Shown piece by piece: positions 7,846-15,785 of a DNA stretch of 64,000 bases. A program made the translations under genes and the position numbers. Each line of letters begins with the position of its first letter. Position 1 is the first letter of the stretch. The DNA comes from Listeria immobilis. GTDB taxonomy: Bacteria > Bacillota > Bacilli > Lactobacillales > Listeriaceae. Under the pieces are notes generated by a model. That model was not told where the DNA came from. It ran no database searches and saw only the letters and a program-made list of their open reading frames with translations. The stretch covers positions 1-64,000 of the forward strand of contig NZ_JAASTZ010000008.1 of assembly GCF_014322765.1 (NCBI RefSeq), given 5' to 3'.

Positions 7846-8895
7846 ATGAAAAAATATCAATTAGTAATTGTTGGTTACGGCGGAATGGGAAGCTACCATG
7901 TAACTCTTGCATCAGCAGCTGATAATTTAGAAGTTCATGGTGTATTCGACATTCTCAAAGAAAAACGGGAAGCTGCCGTGCAAAAAGGTTTAAAAATCTA
8001 TGAGAGTTATGAAGCTGTTTTAGCAGATGAAAATGTAGATGCTGTCCTTATTGCAACACCAAATGATAGTCATAAAGAACTGGCTATTCGCGCACTCGAA
8101 GCAGGAAAACATGTCGTTTGCGAAAAACCCGTTACGATGATAAGTGAAGATTTATTAGCAATTATGGATGTATCAAAAAAAGTAAATAAACATTTTATGG
8201 TCCATCAAAATAGGCGTTGGGACGAAGACTTTCTTATTATCAAAGAGATGTTTGAACAAAAAACAATTGGTGAAATGTTCCACTTAGAATCGCGGGTACA
8301 CGGGGCAAATGGTATTCCTGGAGATTGGCGTCATTTAAAAGCACATGGCGGCGGAATGGTTCTTGATTGGGGTGTTCATTTACTTGACCAATTATTATTC
8401 TTAGTTGATAGTAATGTGAAATCCGTCTCTGCTAATTTAAGCTATGCGCTTGGTGATGAAGTCGATGATGGTTTTGTATCTTTTATTACTTTTGAAAATG
8501 GAATTACTGCACAAATTGAAGTGGGAACGACTAATTTCATAAAATTACCGCGCTGGTATGTCAAAGGAACAGAAGGAACTGGAATTATCCATGATTGGGA
8601 TTTAAGTGGTAGTATCGTTAAACCGACTGCACTTGCTAAATTATCGGAACCCACCCCAATACAAGCAGGACAAGGTCTAACAAAAACAATGGCACCTCCA
8701 AGCGAAGAAGCAACCGAGACTTTACCATTAATTGCTCCTGGCAAATTAGCTATGAGTTTTTATGATAATTTTGTTCAAGTATTAAATAATGAGAGCGAAC
8801 CAATCGTCCAGAATGAACAAGTTTATCAAGTTTTAAAATTAATTGAAGCTATTTTCCAAGCTGCCGAATCAAATAAAACCGTCCATTCCATTTAA
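7846..8895 (+). CDS. Gfo/Idh/MocA-family NAD(P)-dependent oxidoreductase
   Basis: The 349-aa protein has the dinucleotide motif VIVGYGGMGSYH, the VVCEKPVTM motif and GGGMVLDWGVHLLDQ with the catalytic Asp/His arrangement. It is the last gene of the AraC-controlled cluster and a distant paralogue of the enzyme at 4296. Two dehydrogenases in one operon would allow oxidation at the start and reduction of the product at the end, regenerating the cofactor. That cycle is an inference. No sugar transporter is encoded in the operon. Confidence 0.9.
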   Translation: MKKYQLVIVGYGGMGSYHVTLASAADNLEVHGVFDILKEKREAAVQKGLKIYESYEAVLADENVDAVLIATPNDSHKELAIRALEAGKHVVCEKPVTMISEDLLAIMDVSKKVNKHFMVHQNRRWDEDFLIIKEMFEQKTIGEMFHLESRVHGANGIPGDWRHLKAHGGGMVLDWGVHLLDQLLFLVDSNVKSVSANLSYALGDEVDDGFVSFITFENGITAQIEVGTTNFIKLPRWYVKGTEGTGIIHDWDLSGSIVKPTALAKLSEPTPIQAGQGLTKTMAPPSEEATETLPLIAPGKLAMSFYDNFVQVLNNESEPIVQNEQVYQVLKLIEAIFQAAESNKTVHSI

Positions 8896-8900
8896 AAGAT

Positions 8901-8926
8901 GTTTTAGCTTTTGGCTTTGTGGAAAA
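8901..8926 (+). promoter_or_regulatory. candidate SigB promoter of csbD
   Basis: GTTTTA (8901-8906), a 14-bp spacer and GGAAAA (8921-8926) resemble the Listeria SigB consensus GTTT-N13/14-GGGWAT. CsbD-type genes are known members of SigB regulons. The -10 match is partial. Confidence 0.5.
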
Positions 8927-8984
8927 CAATACTATGAAGATGTTTTCTTCTATTGAATACAATCTAATTAGGAGGGTTATTTCA

Positions 8985-9170
8985 ATGAGTGAAGACAACG
9001 GTATCAAAGACAAAGCAAAAGGACTTAAAGACAAACTGGTAGGCGACGCAAAAGATCAATATGGTAAAGCAACAGATGACAAAGGAAAACAAGTCGAAGG
9101 TAAAGCACAAAAAGCTAAAGGTGAAGTAGAAGACAAAGCCGGCGATGTTAAAAAGAAATTATCTGAGTAA
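8985..9170 (+). CDS. CsbD-family general stress protein
   Basis: The 61-aa, highly charged protein (Lys, Asp and Glu dominate) has repeated KDKxKGLKDKLVGDAKDQYG-like segments and no hydrophobic core, the usual CsbD look. A longer frame from 8919 exists, but TTAGGAGGGTT sits just before ATG 8985 and the family starts there. Molecular function is unknown; CsbD proteins accumulate under SigB-controlled general stress. It has its own terminator and a SigB-like promoter, so it is probably monocistronic. Confidence 0.88.
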   Translation: MSEDNGIKDKAKGLKDKLVGDAKDQYGKATDDKGKQVEGKAQKAKGEVEDKAGDVKKKLSE

Positions 9171-9178
9171 GTACAGAT

Positions 9179-9214
9179 AAAGCGGATGTGAAGTAAAATT
9201 CACATCCGCTTTTT
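9179..9214 (+). terminator. strong intrinsic terminator after csbD
   Basis: A perfect 14-bp stem (AAAGCGGATGTGAA with its complement) and 6-nt loop is followed by a T run. Confidence 0.9.
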
Positions 9215-9243
9215 AATAACTAATATGCAAAAATGTTTTGCTA

Positions 9244-10616
9244 GGGAGTGTAAAATAAACTGTGTAAATAATGAATCCTAGGTTCATTGTTTATGCAGTT
9301 TTTCTTTTTTGGTACAATGAATAAAAAATGGAAAGGATGAGTATATGATGCCAAAGAAAAAGCGTGATCCTAAAACCGTTGCCCTTGCGAAAGCCATTGT
9401 GGAAGAATACCAGCCGGAGTCTGTGGAAGAGATGCAAAGTGCCTTGAAAGACGTATTTGGACCGCTCTTTGAGCAATTATTACAAGGAGAAGTGGAACAT
9501 CATCTTGGGTATAGCACGCATTCTCGTGAAGAGAAGGAAGATGATAATCGACGTAATGGTTATGGGAATAAAACGGTGAGAACCAGCTATGGCGAAGTTC
9601 CTATTGACGTGCCACGAGATCGTTCTGGTACATTTGAACCACAACTTATTCCGAAGCGTCAGAAAGATGTCTCCGCAATTGAAAATAAGGTGTTAGCGAT
9701 GTATGCCCGTGGCATGTCACAACGAGATATAGCCAAAACAATCGAAGATATTTATGGTTTTCAAATTTCCCATGAAATGATTTCAAACATCACAGATACA
9801 GTCCTACCAGAATTAGAAACGTGGCAGAGTCGCCCATTGTCTAAGTGCTATGCTTTTTTATTCGTGGACTGCATGTACGTAACGATTCGAGATGGTTATG
9901 AAGCCAAAGGCTACGCTGTCTATACCATTCTAGGCTATACGCTGCAGGGGGACAAAGAAATACTCGGACTTTGGCTCAATGAAAGTGAAAGCAAAAATAG
10001 ATGGATGCAGATTTTTGATGAATTAAAAGCGCGTGGTGTAGAGGATGTCTTCTTCCTTTCGATGGATGGTGTATCTGGTTTAGAAGAAGGCGCTAAAGCT
10101 ATTTTCCCAACAGTGGTTGTCCAGCGCTGCATCGTCCATCTCGTTCGAAATTCCCTCCGTTACGTCCCATCCAAAGATTATAAAGCCTTTACGGCTTCTC
10201 TTAAGAAATTGTATGGTGCGCCTTCACTAAAAGCCTGCCAAAGGCAATTAGAGACCTTCCGACAACAGTGGAGTCAGTATCCAGGTGCCATTGATGTTTG
10301 GATACGGAATTTCAAGCATGTGGAACAATTATTTGATTATGGCAGCGCCATCCGTAAAATCATGTATACTACGAATGCCGTGGAGAGTGTCCATGCCAGT
10401 TTTCGAAAAGTCACGAAGAAAGGCGCCTTCCCACAGGAAAACGCCTTACTCAAAGTCCTTTATTTACGCGTAAAGGAACTACATTCGAAATGGGCAGAAG
10501 AACACATTCAAAACTGGTCGCTTGTCATGAACCAGCTCCTTCTTTTGGATTCCCTTGAGAATCGTGTGTCGCATTATATCTCTATTTCTTAATTACACAC
10601 TTTTCTTGACAAACCC
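9244..10616 (+). mobile_element. complete IS256-family insertion sequence
   Basis: Imperfect terminal inverted repeats of about 24 bp lie at 9244-9267 and 10593-10616 (both begin GGG from outside and share 17 of 24 positions). They enclose a full transposase gene; total length is about 1373 bp, normal for IS256. Outside flanks are TTTTGCTA (9236-9243) and TTTGGCTA (10617-10624), an 8-bp duplication with one mismatch. The element sits in the intergenic space between the csbD terminator and the yxeA-like gene. Confidence 0.88.
9345..10592 (+). CDS. IS256/Mutator-family transposase
   Basis: The 415-aa, full-length DDE transposase of Pfam Transposase_mut has an N-terminal DNA-binding region ending at RNGYGNKTVRTSYGEVPIDVPRDR. 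Catalytic Asp candidates are in FVDCMYVTIRDG and FLSMDGVSGLEEG, and the catalytic Glu is in TTNAVESVHASFRK. The signature VVQRCIVHLVRNS is also present. ATG 9345 or 9348 may start it after AAAGGATGAG. No frameshift or stop interrupts the gene, so the copy looks active. Confidence 0.95.
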   Translation: MMPKKKRDPKTVALAKAIVEEYQPESVEEMQSALKDVFGPLFEQLLQGEVEHHLGYSTHSREEKEDDNRRNGYGNKTVRTSYGEVPIDVPRDRSGTFEPQLIPKRQKDVSAIENKVLAMYARGMSQRDIAKTIEDIYGFQISHEMISNITDTVLPELETWQSRPLSKCYAFLFVDCMYVTIRDGYEAKGYAVYTILGYTLQGDKEILGLWLNESESKNRWMQIFDELKARGVEDVFFLSMDGVSGLEEGAKAIFPTVVVQRCIVHLVRNSLRYVPSKDYKAFTASLKKLYGAPSLKACQRQLETFRQQWSQYPGAIDVWIRNFKHVEQLFDYGSAIRKIMYTTNAVESVHASFRKVTKKGAFPQENALLKVLYLRVKELHSKWAEEHIQNWSLVMNQLLLLDSLENRVSHYISIS

Positions 10617-10656
10617 TTTGGCTATTCTTAAAAAGAGCGTTAGTACAAGCTGTTTT

Positions 10657-10998
10657 TTATTTTTCGGCTAAGTAATTCATTTTATTTGGCATATTTTTGA
10701 TTTTTTTATAATTAACTACCATTTTATTTTCGCTGATTAATAATTTGAACTGCGAATCTTTTGTTAACTGCTTTTCAGAGTAAAATGTTAGTTTCTTTTG
10801 TTTTCCTGTATCATCATAAACATTCGTTGCATACTTATAACCTTTGAATTGATTTATTTTAACTGGTTTTCCAGTTGTAGCTACTTTGAGGTAGTAGGGT
10901 TTGACAGCTGCATCTGAAGGTATAGCATATTCCCAAACAGCGCAGATAGCTAGAAGAATAGTAGCTAATATAATGGATATCTTTTTTTTAGTAAACAT
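10657..10998 (-). CDS. YxeA-like (DUF1093) secreted protein
   Basis: The 113-aa protein (114 if the first of two adjacent ATGs at 11001 is used) has an N-terminal signal peptide (TKKKISIILATILLAICAV with an A-rich exit near SDAA). A small beta-rich domain follows with YYLKVATTGKPVKIN and GYKYATNVYDDTGKQKKLTF, typical of YxeA/DUF1093 OB-like proteins. The second ATG fits the AGGTGA ribosome site better. It is likely exported and cell-surface associated. Function unknown. The IS256 copy lies immediately downstream. Confidence 0.75.
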   Translation of the reverse strand: MFTKKKISIILATILLAICAVWEYAIPSDAAVKPYYLKVATTGKPVKINQFKGYKYATNVYDDTGKQKKLTFYSEKQLTKDSQFKLLISENKMVVNYKKIKNMPNKMNYLAEK

Positions 10999-11322
10999 CA
11001 TTCTTCACCTGCTTTCTTATATTACATTTAGTTTACAATGAAAAAATAACTTTATCCTGTTCATTAACTAACAAAATCTGCTCTCAACCTTACATTTTTG
11101 TCAGAAAGGTTTAAGAAAGTAACTTATAAGATTGTGAAGATAAAAAAAGTGAAATTGGAGCTACTAAATATAGGTCAAAAGAAAAAAATAACCACTATAA
11201 GTAGTAGTTTTTTAAAATTAGAAATGTGCGAAAAAACACATGATAAAGTAGTGAAAAAATTTTTTGTTTGCTAAAAACCTTGTTGTAATCATCTTTTTCG
11301 AGTTTTCATCATTAAAACCAAA

Positions 11323-11338
11323 GCACAATATCTTGCAT
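11323..11338 (+). promoter_or_regulatory. NrdR box 1
   Basis: GCACAATATCTTGCAT fits the NrdR box pattern (acaCwATATwtwGwgt-like). It is separated by exactly 16 bp from the second box, giving the 32-bp centre spacing expected for side-by-side NrdR binding. Confidence 0.7.
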
Positions 11339-11354
11339 TCACAATAAAAAAGTT

Positions 11355-11370
11355 ATACTATATATAGTAT
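11355..11370 (+). promoter_or_regulatory. NrdR box 2, overlapping the nrdE promoter
   Basis: ATACTATATATAGTAT is a perfect 16-bp palindrome and a close match to the NrdR consensus. With TTGCAT at 11333-11338, it also contains a plausible -10 (TACTAT, 17-bp spacing). Binding of the ATP/dATP-sensing repressor NrdR would block RNA polymerase. Confidence 0.8.
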
Positions 11371-11398
11371 CGAAAGCGAAATATTGCTTCATCGCCTT

Positions 11399-11445
11399 TT
11401 AACTTTTATTGAGGGGAATTTGCTCCTTTAAAAGTTAATTTTTTT
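11399..11445 (+). terminator. terminator-like leader hairpin upstream of nrdE
   Basis: TTAACTTTT (11399-11407) pairs perfectly with AAAAGTTAA (11430-11438). An inner AGGGG/CTCCT stem extends the fold, and seven T follow. It lies downstream of the NrdR-controlled promoter and 84 bp before the nrdE start, so it would sit in the mRNA leader. It could be an attenuator. Confidence 0.6.
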
Positions 11446-11528
11446 GCTCCACAGAATAGGCTTACTTGTTCACCGGACGAATAAAAGCGCAAAAATGAAT
11501 CAGATATTTTTACAACGAGGAAAAAAGG

Positions 11529-13823
11529 ATGAAATGGGGATTGCAAATGACAACTTACATAGTAAAAGACGGGGGAAACAGAAAGCTACCTTTTGACAAA
11601 AGCCGATTGGATGGCTATTTAGAGAAAATCCATGAAGAATTTCCAAAACTTGATTTAGAAGATTACAAACGGAAAGTTTTTAATTTTGTAGAGAAAAAAG
11701 AAGATTATGCAGCAGATGAATTAGTGGATTACTTAATTCGAGAAGCGGAAGCACGTACAGATATTCATATTCCTGAATGGGAACATTTTGCAGCACGTCT
11801 TTATTTAAATAAATTATATAAAAAAGCAAGTAAAAATCGTTTTTATAATGATGATGATAAATATGGTTCTTATGTAGGGCTTCAAGAAAGTCTGGGAGAA
11901 CGCGGTATTTATTCCGGAAATATCTTAAAGAACTATTCTAAAGAAGAATTAATTGAAGCAGGAAAATTAATTGATCCTGAAAAAGATAAATTATTTACTT
12001 ACAATGGTTTATATTTGTTAGCTACTCGCTATTTAGCAACGGATTCTGAACGTAATGTCTATGAATTGCCACAAGAACGTTGGCTGACAATTGCGCTTTA
12101 CTTAATGCAAAATGAACCAAAAGAAAAACGTATGAATTTAGTTGGAGAAGCTTACTGGGCTTTAAGCAATCTTTATATGACTGTTGCAACACCAACACTT
12201 GCAAATGCAGGGAAAGTTGGCGGACAATTATCTAGTTGCTTTATTGATACAGTGGATGATAGTTTACAAGGAATTTATGATAGTAATACAGATGTTGCTA
12301 GAGTTTCTAAGCACGGCGGTGGAGTTGGCGCATATCTTGGTTATGTTCGTTCAACAGGAGCAGCTATTCGTGGTGTAAAAGGCGCAAGTGGTGGCGTTAT
12401 TCCATGGATTAAACAGCTAAACAATACCGCAGTCAGTGTCGATCAATTGGGGCAACGTAAAGGAGCAATTGCTGTATATCTAGACGTTTTCCATAAGGAC
12501 ATTGAATCTTTCCTAGATTTACGCTTAAACAATGGCGACCAACGTTTACGCGCACATGATGTATTTACTGCAGTTTGTATTCCAGATATTTTTATGGAAG
12601 CAGTAGAGCGCCGCGGAGAATGGTATTTATTCGATCCACATGAAGTAAAAGCGAAAAAAGGCTGGTACTTACAAGACTTCTATGATGAATCAAAAGGAGA
12701 AGGTACTTTCCGCGAAAAATACGATGAATTAGTTGCTGACGAAACAATCAGCAAAAAAATTGTTAAAGCAATTGATATTATGAAACGTGTAATGATGAGT
12801 CAGCTAGAAACCGGAAATCCATTTATGTTTTATCGTGATGAAGTAAACCGGATGAACCCAAATAAACATGAAGGTATGGTATACTCCAGTAATTTATGTA
12901 CCGAAATCATGCAAAATATGAGCCCGACAAAAATGATCCAAGAAATTATTTCAGGTGATCAAATTGTTATTACAAAACAAGCCGGAGATTTTGTTGTATG
13001 TAACTTATCTTCTGTTAACTTAGGTCGTGCAGTGGTGGCGGAAGAAGAAGGTACTTTAGAGCGCTTGATTGAAGTAGAAGTACGGATGTTAGATAATGTT
13101 ATCGACTTAAATGAACTACCAGTACCACAAGCGACAATTACCAACCAAAAATATCGTTCGATTGGACTTGGAACATTTGGATGGCATCATCTATTAGCAC
13201 TAAAAAACATCGCTTGGGATTCTGAAGAGGCAGAAAAATATGCTGATGAATTATATGAACAAATTAATTACTTAGCTATTCGCGCTAGTAACAAACTAGC
13301 TCAAGAAAAAGGTGCCTATAAAGTCTTCAAAGGAAGCGACTGGAACACAGGAGAATACTTTGCACGTCGTAATTATAATTCACCTGAATGGCAAGAATTA
13401 GCGAAAGAAGTAGCAGAAAAAGGCTTGCGAAATGCGTATCTTGTAGCTGTAGCACCAAATATGAGTACGGCACAAATTGCTGGTTCAACAGCTTCTATCG
13501 ACCCGATTTATAGTGCATTCTACTATGAAGAGAAAAAAGACTACCGTCGTCCAGTTATTGCACCAGACTTAAATCTAAGCACATACCCATACTATGAAAA
13601 AGGTGCTTACAAAGTAGACCAATTTGCAAGTGTTCGTCAAAATGGTCGTCGTCAACGTCACGTAGACCAATCATTAAGCTTTAACTTCTATGTACCAAGT
13701 GGTATCAAAGCAAGTAAACTACTTGAACTGCATATGACAGCTTGGAATGAAGGGCTAAAAACGACATACTATGTTCGCTCAAATGATATTGATGTGGAAG
13801 AGTGCGAATGGTGCTCTAGCTGA
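11529..13823 (+). CDS. nrdE: ribonucleoside-diphosphate reductase, large (alpha) subunit
   Basis: The 764-aa catalytic subunit reduces NDPs to dNDPs. The active-site thiyl motif NLCTEI has Cys457. The redox pair is probably Cys237 (SSCFIDT) and Cys491 (VVCNLSS), and the C-terminal CEWC (Cys759 and Cys762) passes electrons from the thioredoxin-type donor. Residues 10-100 look like an ATP-cone-type helical domain, longer than in the roughly 700-aa Bacillus NrdE. GAGG at 8-nt spacing supports ATG 11529; ATG 11547 is an alternative. First gene of nrdE-nrdF-nrdI-thioredoxin; NrdR boxes lie upstream. Confidence 0.96.
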   Translation: MKWGLQMTTYIVKDGGNRKLPFDKSRLDGYLEKIHEEFPKLDLEDYKRKVFNFVEKKEDYAADELVDYLIREAEARTDIHIPEWEHFAARLYLNKLYKKASKNRFYNDDDKYGSYVGLQESLGERGIYSGNILKNYSKEELIEAGKLIDPEKDKLFTYNGLYLLATRYLATDSERNVYELPQERWLTIALYLMQNEPKEKRMNLVGEAYWALSNLYMTVATPTLANAGKVGGQLSSCFIDTVDDSLQGIYDSNTDVARVSKHGGGVGAYLGYVRSTGAAIRGVKGASGGVIPWIKQLNNTAVSVDQLGQRKGAIAVYLDVFHKDIESFLDLRLNNGDQRLRAHDVFTAVCIPDIFMEAVERRGEWYLFDPHEVKAKKGWYLQDFYDESKGEGTFREKYDELVADETISKKIVKAIDIMKRVMMSQLETGNPFMFYRDEVNRMNPNKHEGMVYSSNLCTEIMQNMSPTKMIQEIISGDQIVITKQAGDFVVCNLSSVNLGRAVVAEEEGTLERLIEVEVRMLDNVIDLNELPVPQATITNQKYRSIGLGTFGWHHLLALKNIAWDSEEAEKYADELYEQINYLAIRASNKLAQEKGAYKVFKGSDWNTGEYFARRNYNSPEWQELAKEVAEKGLRNAYLVAVAPNMSTAQIAGSTASIDPIYSAFYYEEKKDYRRPVIAPDLNLSTYPYYEKGAYKVDQFASVRQNGRRQRHVDQSLSFNFYVPSGIKASKLLELHMTAWNEGLKTTYYVRSNDIDVEECEWCSS

Positions 13824-13877
13824 TAAATCTCTAAAACATGTAGAAATAACATAAAATAAAAGGGAGGGCTTGCCAAA

Positions 13878-14927
13878 ATGGCTGACCAAAAAGAACAACT
13901 TACACGTATTAAAATTTTAGAACCTTTATTTCCTAATCGTTCTACTTCCATCATAAACGGAGAAACTAGTGGGATTTTGAATTGGAATGATATCCCTTAT
14001 CCATCTTTCTACCGTGCTTATAAAGAACTTTCTACTAACTACTGGATTCCAGATGAAGTAGATATGAAAAGTGATGCAAAGCAATATCCCGCTCTATCAG
14101 AACAAGAAAAATATGCGTTTGATGCGATTATTGGCTTGCTCGCAACACTAGATTCTCCGCAAACACGTTTTATTTATAATATTGCGGAATATATTACTGA
14201 TCCAGCTGTCCATGCGAATGCAGCAATTATCGCTCAACAAGAAGTAATCCATAATGAAAGTTACTCTTATGTACTTGCTTCTATCACAAATTTACAAGAA
14301 CAAAATCGCGTATTTGAACTTGCGAGAACACATCCAACAATTATTAAACGTAACGAACCAATCATGGAAGCATACGATGACTTTATGAATAATAAAACAG
14401 GGGAAACACTTGTAAAAGCATTAATTCAATCTTCTATTTTAGAAGGAATTAATTTCTATAGTGGTTTTGCATACTTCTACAACCTTGTTCGTCAAAATAA
14501 AATGACTGGAACAGGGAAAATCATTAGCTTTATCAATCGTGATGAACTAGCACATTCCAAGTTTATTTCAGAAGTAATCCGGGCAATCCTTGGCGAAAAC
14601 CCAGAATTACAAACAGAAGAGCTAGTGGAATATACACACGAAGCTTTCCGTCACGCTGTAGAACTGGAAACAGAATGGTCTGAAGAAGTTTTACAAGGTA
14701 TTGAAGGTATTGATGTGGAAGAAATGGTTGACTACGTGAAATACCGTGCCAACAAAATGCTAGGAATGCTTGGTATTCCAGAACTTTATCCAGGACATAG
14801 TGAAAACACAATGACATGGATTAAAGCTTATGCAGATAATTTTACAGAAACAAAAACCGACTTTTTTGAAATGCGCAATTCAAGCTATAAAAAAACGAAT
14901 TTGGATAACGGATTCGACGATCTATGA
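13878..14927 (+). CDS. nrdF: ribonucleoside-diphosphate reductase, small (beta) subunit
   Basis: The 349-aa ferritin-like radical subunit has diiron or dimanganese ligands visible as Asp92 (TLDSPQT), Glu122 and His125 (QQEVIHNESYS), Glu189 (ILEGINF), and Glu223 and His226 (RDELAHSKF). The radical tyrosine is Tyr129, at the same spacing from Glu122/His125 as in E. coli R2. GGGAGGG precedes the ATG. It partners NrdE, 54 bp upstream. The NrdI flavodoxin downstream suggests a class Ib-like, manganese-capable cofactor. Confidence 0.96.
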   Translation: MADQKEQLTRIKILEPLFPNRSTSIINGETSGILNWNDIPYPSFYRAYKELSTNYWIPDEVDMKSDAKQYPALSEQEKYAFDAIIGLLATLDSPQTRFIYNIAEYITDPAVHANAAIIAQQEVIHNESYSYVLASITNLQEQNRVFELARTHPTIIKRNEPIMEAYDDFMNNKTGETLVKALIQSSILEGINFYSGFAYFYNLVRQNKMTGTGKIISFINRDELAHSKFISEVIRAILGENPELQTEELVEYTHEAFRHAVELETEWSEEVLQGIEGIDVEEMVDYVKYRANKMLGMLGIPELYPGHSENTMTWIKAYADNFTETKTDFFEMRNSSYKKTNLDNGFDDL

Positions 14928-15361
14928 GAATTCTGTTAGCCTATGATTCTTTAAGTGGTAATACAAAAATGGTGGCTGATGAAATTGAAGCGATTTTACA
15001 AAGCGAAGGACATGATGTTGTGTCCTTTCGCGTATCGCCTCTAGCCGAGTATCCGCTTGAAGAAGATTTTGACTTGTACGTGTTGGGGGCATGGACAGTC
15101 GACTACGGAAGAACGCCGCCAGATATGAAAGATTTTATCGCGGAATTAGCCGTTAAACCCAAGAATGTAGCCATTTTTGGCACTGGGGAAACACAATGGG
15201 GTATGGATTTTTATTGCGGAGCCGTTGACCGAATGGCAAAATACTTTGGAACAAATTATCCAACTTTAAAAATAGAACAAATGCCACACACTGAACAAGA
15301 TGTGGCTGATATAAATAATTGGGTCAAGGAAATTTTAACAATAAGGAGTGGAATTAAATGA
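14924..15361 (+). CDS. nrdI: flavodoxin acting as NrdI (ribonucleotide reductase activator)
   Basis: The 145-aa flavodoxin fold has the FMN phosphate loop YDSLSGNTKMVA, the isoalloxazine loop LGAWTVDYGRTPPD and GTGETQWGMDFYCGA. Its start overlaps the nrdF stop (ATGA). NrdI supplies the oxidant that activates the Mn2-Tyr cofactor of NrdF. The protein looks more like an ordinary short-chain flavodoxin than classical NrdI, so the name rests largely on operon position. Confidence 0.8.
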   Translation: MRILLAYDSLSGNTKMVADEIEAILQSEGHDVVSFRVSPLAEYPLEEDFDLYVLGAWTVDYGRTPPDMKDFIAELAVKPKNVAIFGTGETQWGMDFYCGAVDRMAKYFGTNYPTLKIEQMPHTEQDVADINNWVKEILTIRSGIK

Positions 15362-15684
15362 CAAGTATTGAAATTAAATCAGCTGAAGAGTTTGCAGCTC
15401 ATATTAATGGAGAAGAATTAGTATATGTAGATTATTGGAAAGACAATTGTCCTAATTGTAAAATGCTTGACCTTTCTTTTGATGAATTCAAAAATTCTGA
15501 AATCGCGAATAAAGTGAAAGTATTAAAAGTAAAATTAGAAGAAATGGGTGAAAATTTCTTTTTTGATCGTGATGTACAACAAACGCCTACACTAGTATTA
15601 TACAAAGGCGGCGAAGAAATCCACCGTTTAAATGGATTTATTCCTCCAAATAAAATTGAAGAAGCTATTTCTCTTAATGCATAA
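15358..15684 (+). CDS. thioredoxin-like protein
   Basis: The 108-aa thioredoxin fold has active site CPNC (Cys31-Cys34) in VDYWKDNCPNCKML and the cis-proline loop QQTPTLVLYKGGEEI. The start overlaps the nrdI stop (ATGA). It is probably the dedicated reductant of the NrdE C-terminal CxxC, taking the place of NrdH glutaredoxin. CPNC instead of CGPC implies a redox potential different from ordinary thioredoxin. Confidence 0.9.
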   Translation: MTSIEIKSAEEFAAHINGEELVYVDYWKDNCPNCKMLDLSFDEFKNSEIANKVKVLKVKLEEMGENFFFDRDVQQTPTLVLYKGGEEIHRLNGFIPPNKIEEAISLNA

Positions 15685-15690
15685 TCACAA

Positions 15691-15732
15691 TAAGTGACAG
15701 GTCCTATCTATAGGGACTTGTCGCTTATTTTT
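15691..15732 (+). terminator. terminator of the nrd operon
   Basis: An imperfect long stem (AAGTGACAGGTCC... against ...GGACTTGTCGCTT) is followed by ATTTTT. Confidence 0.75.
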
Positions 15733-15785
15733 GCACTTCATTGCGCAATTATTCACAAATTTGTTTTATGTAAGGAGCTAAAATT

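Larger units (their letters stand above)
11002..11528 (+). other. long regulatory gap before nrdE
   Basis: Some 530 bp without a convincing gene. The left half holds the promoter of the yxeA-like gene and AT-rich sequence in which I see no coding frame. The right half holds two NrdR boxes and a terminator-like hairpin, listed separately. Confidence 0.6.

Noticed and set aside
9244-10616. IS256 insertion disrupting a gene
   Set aside because: Flanks on both sides are intergenic (after the csbD terminator and before the yxeA-like stop); no split frame was found.
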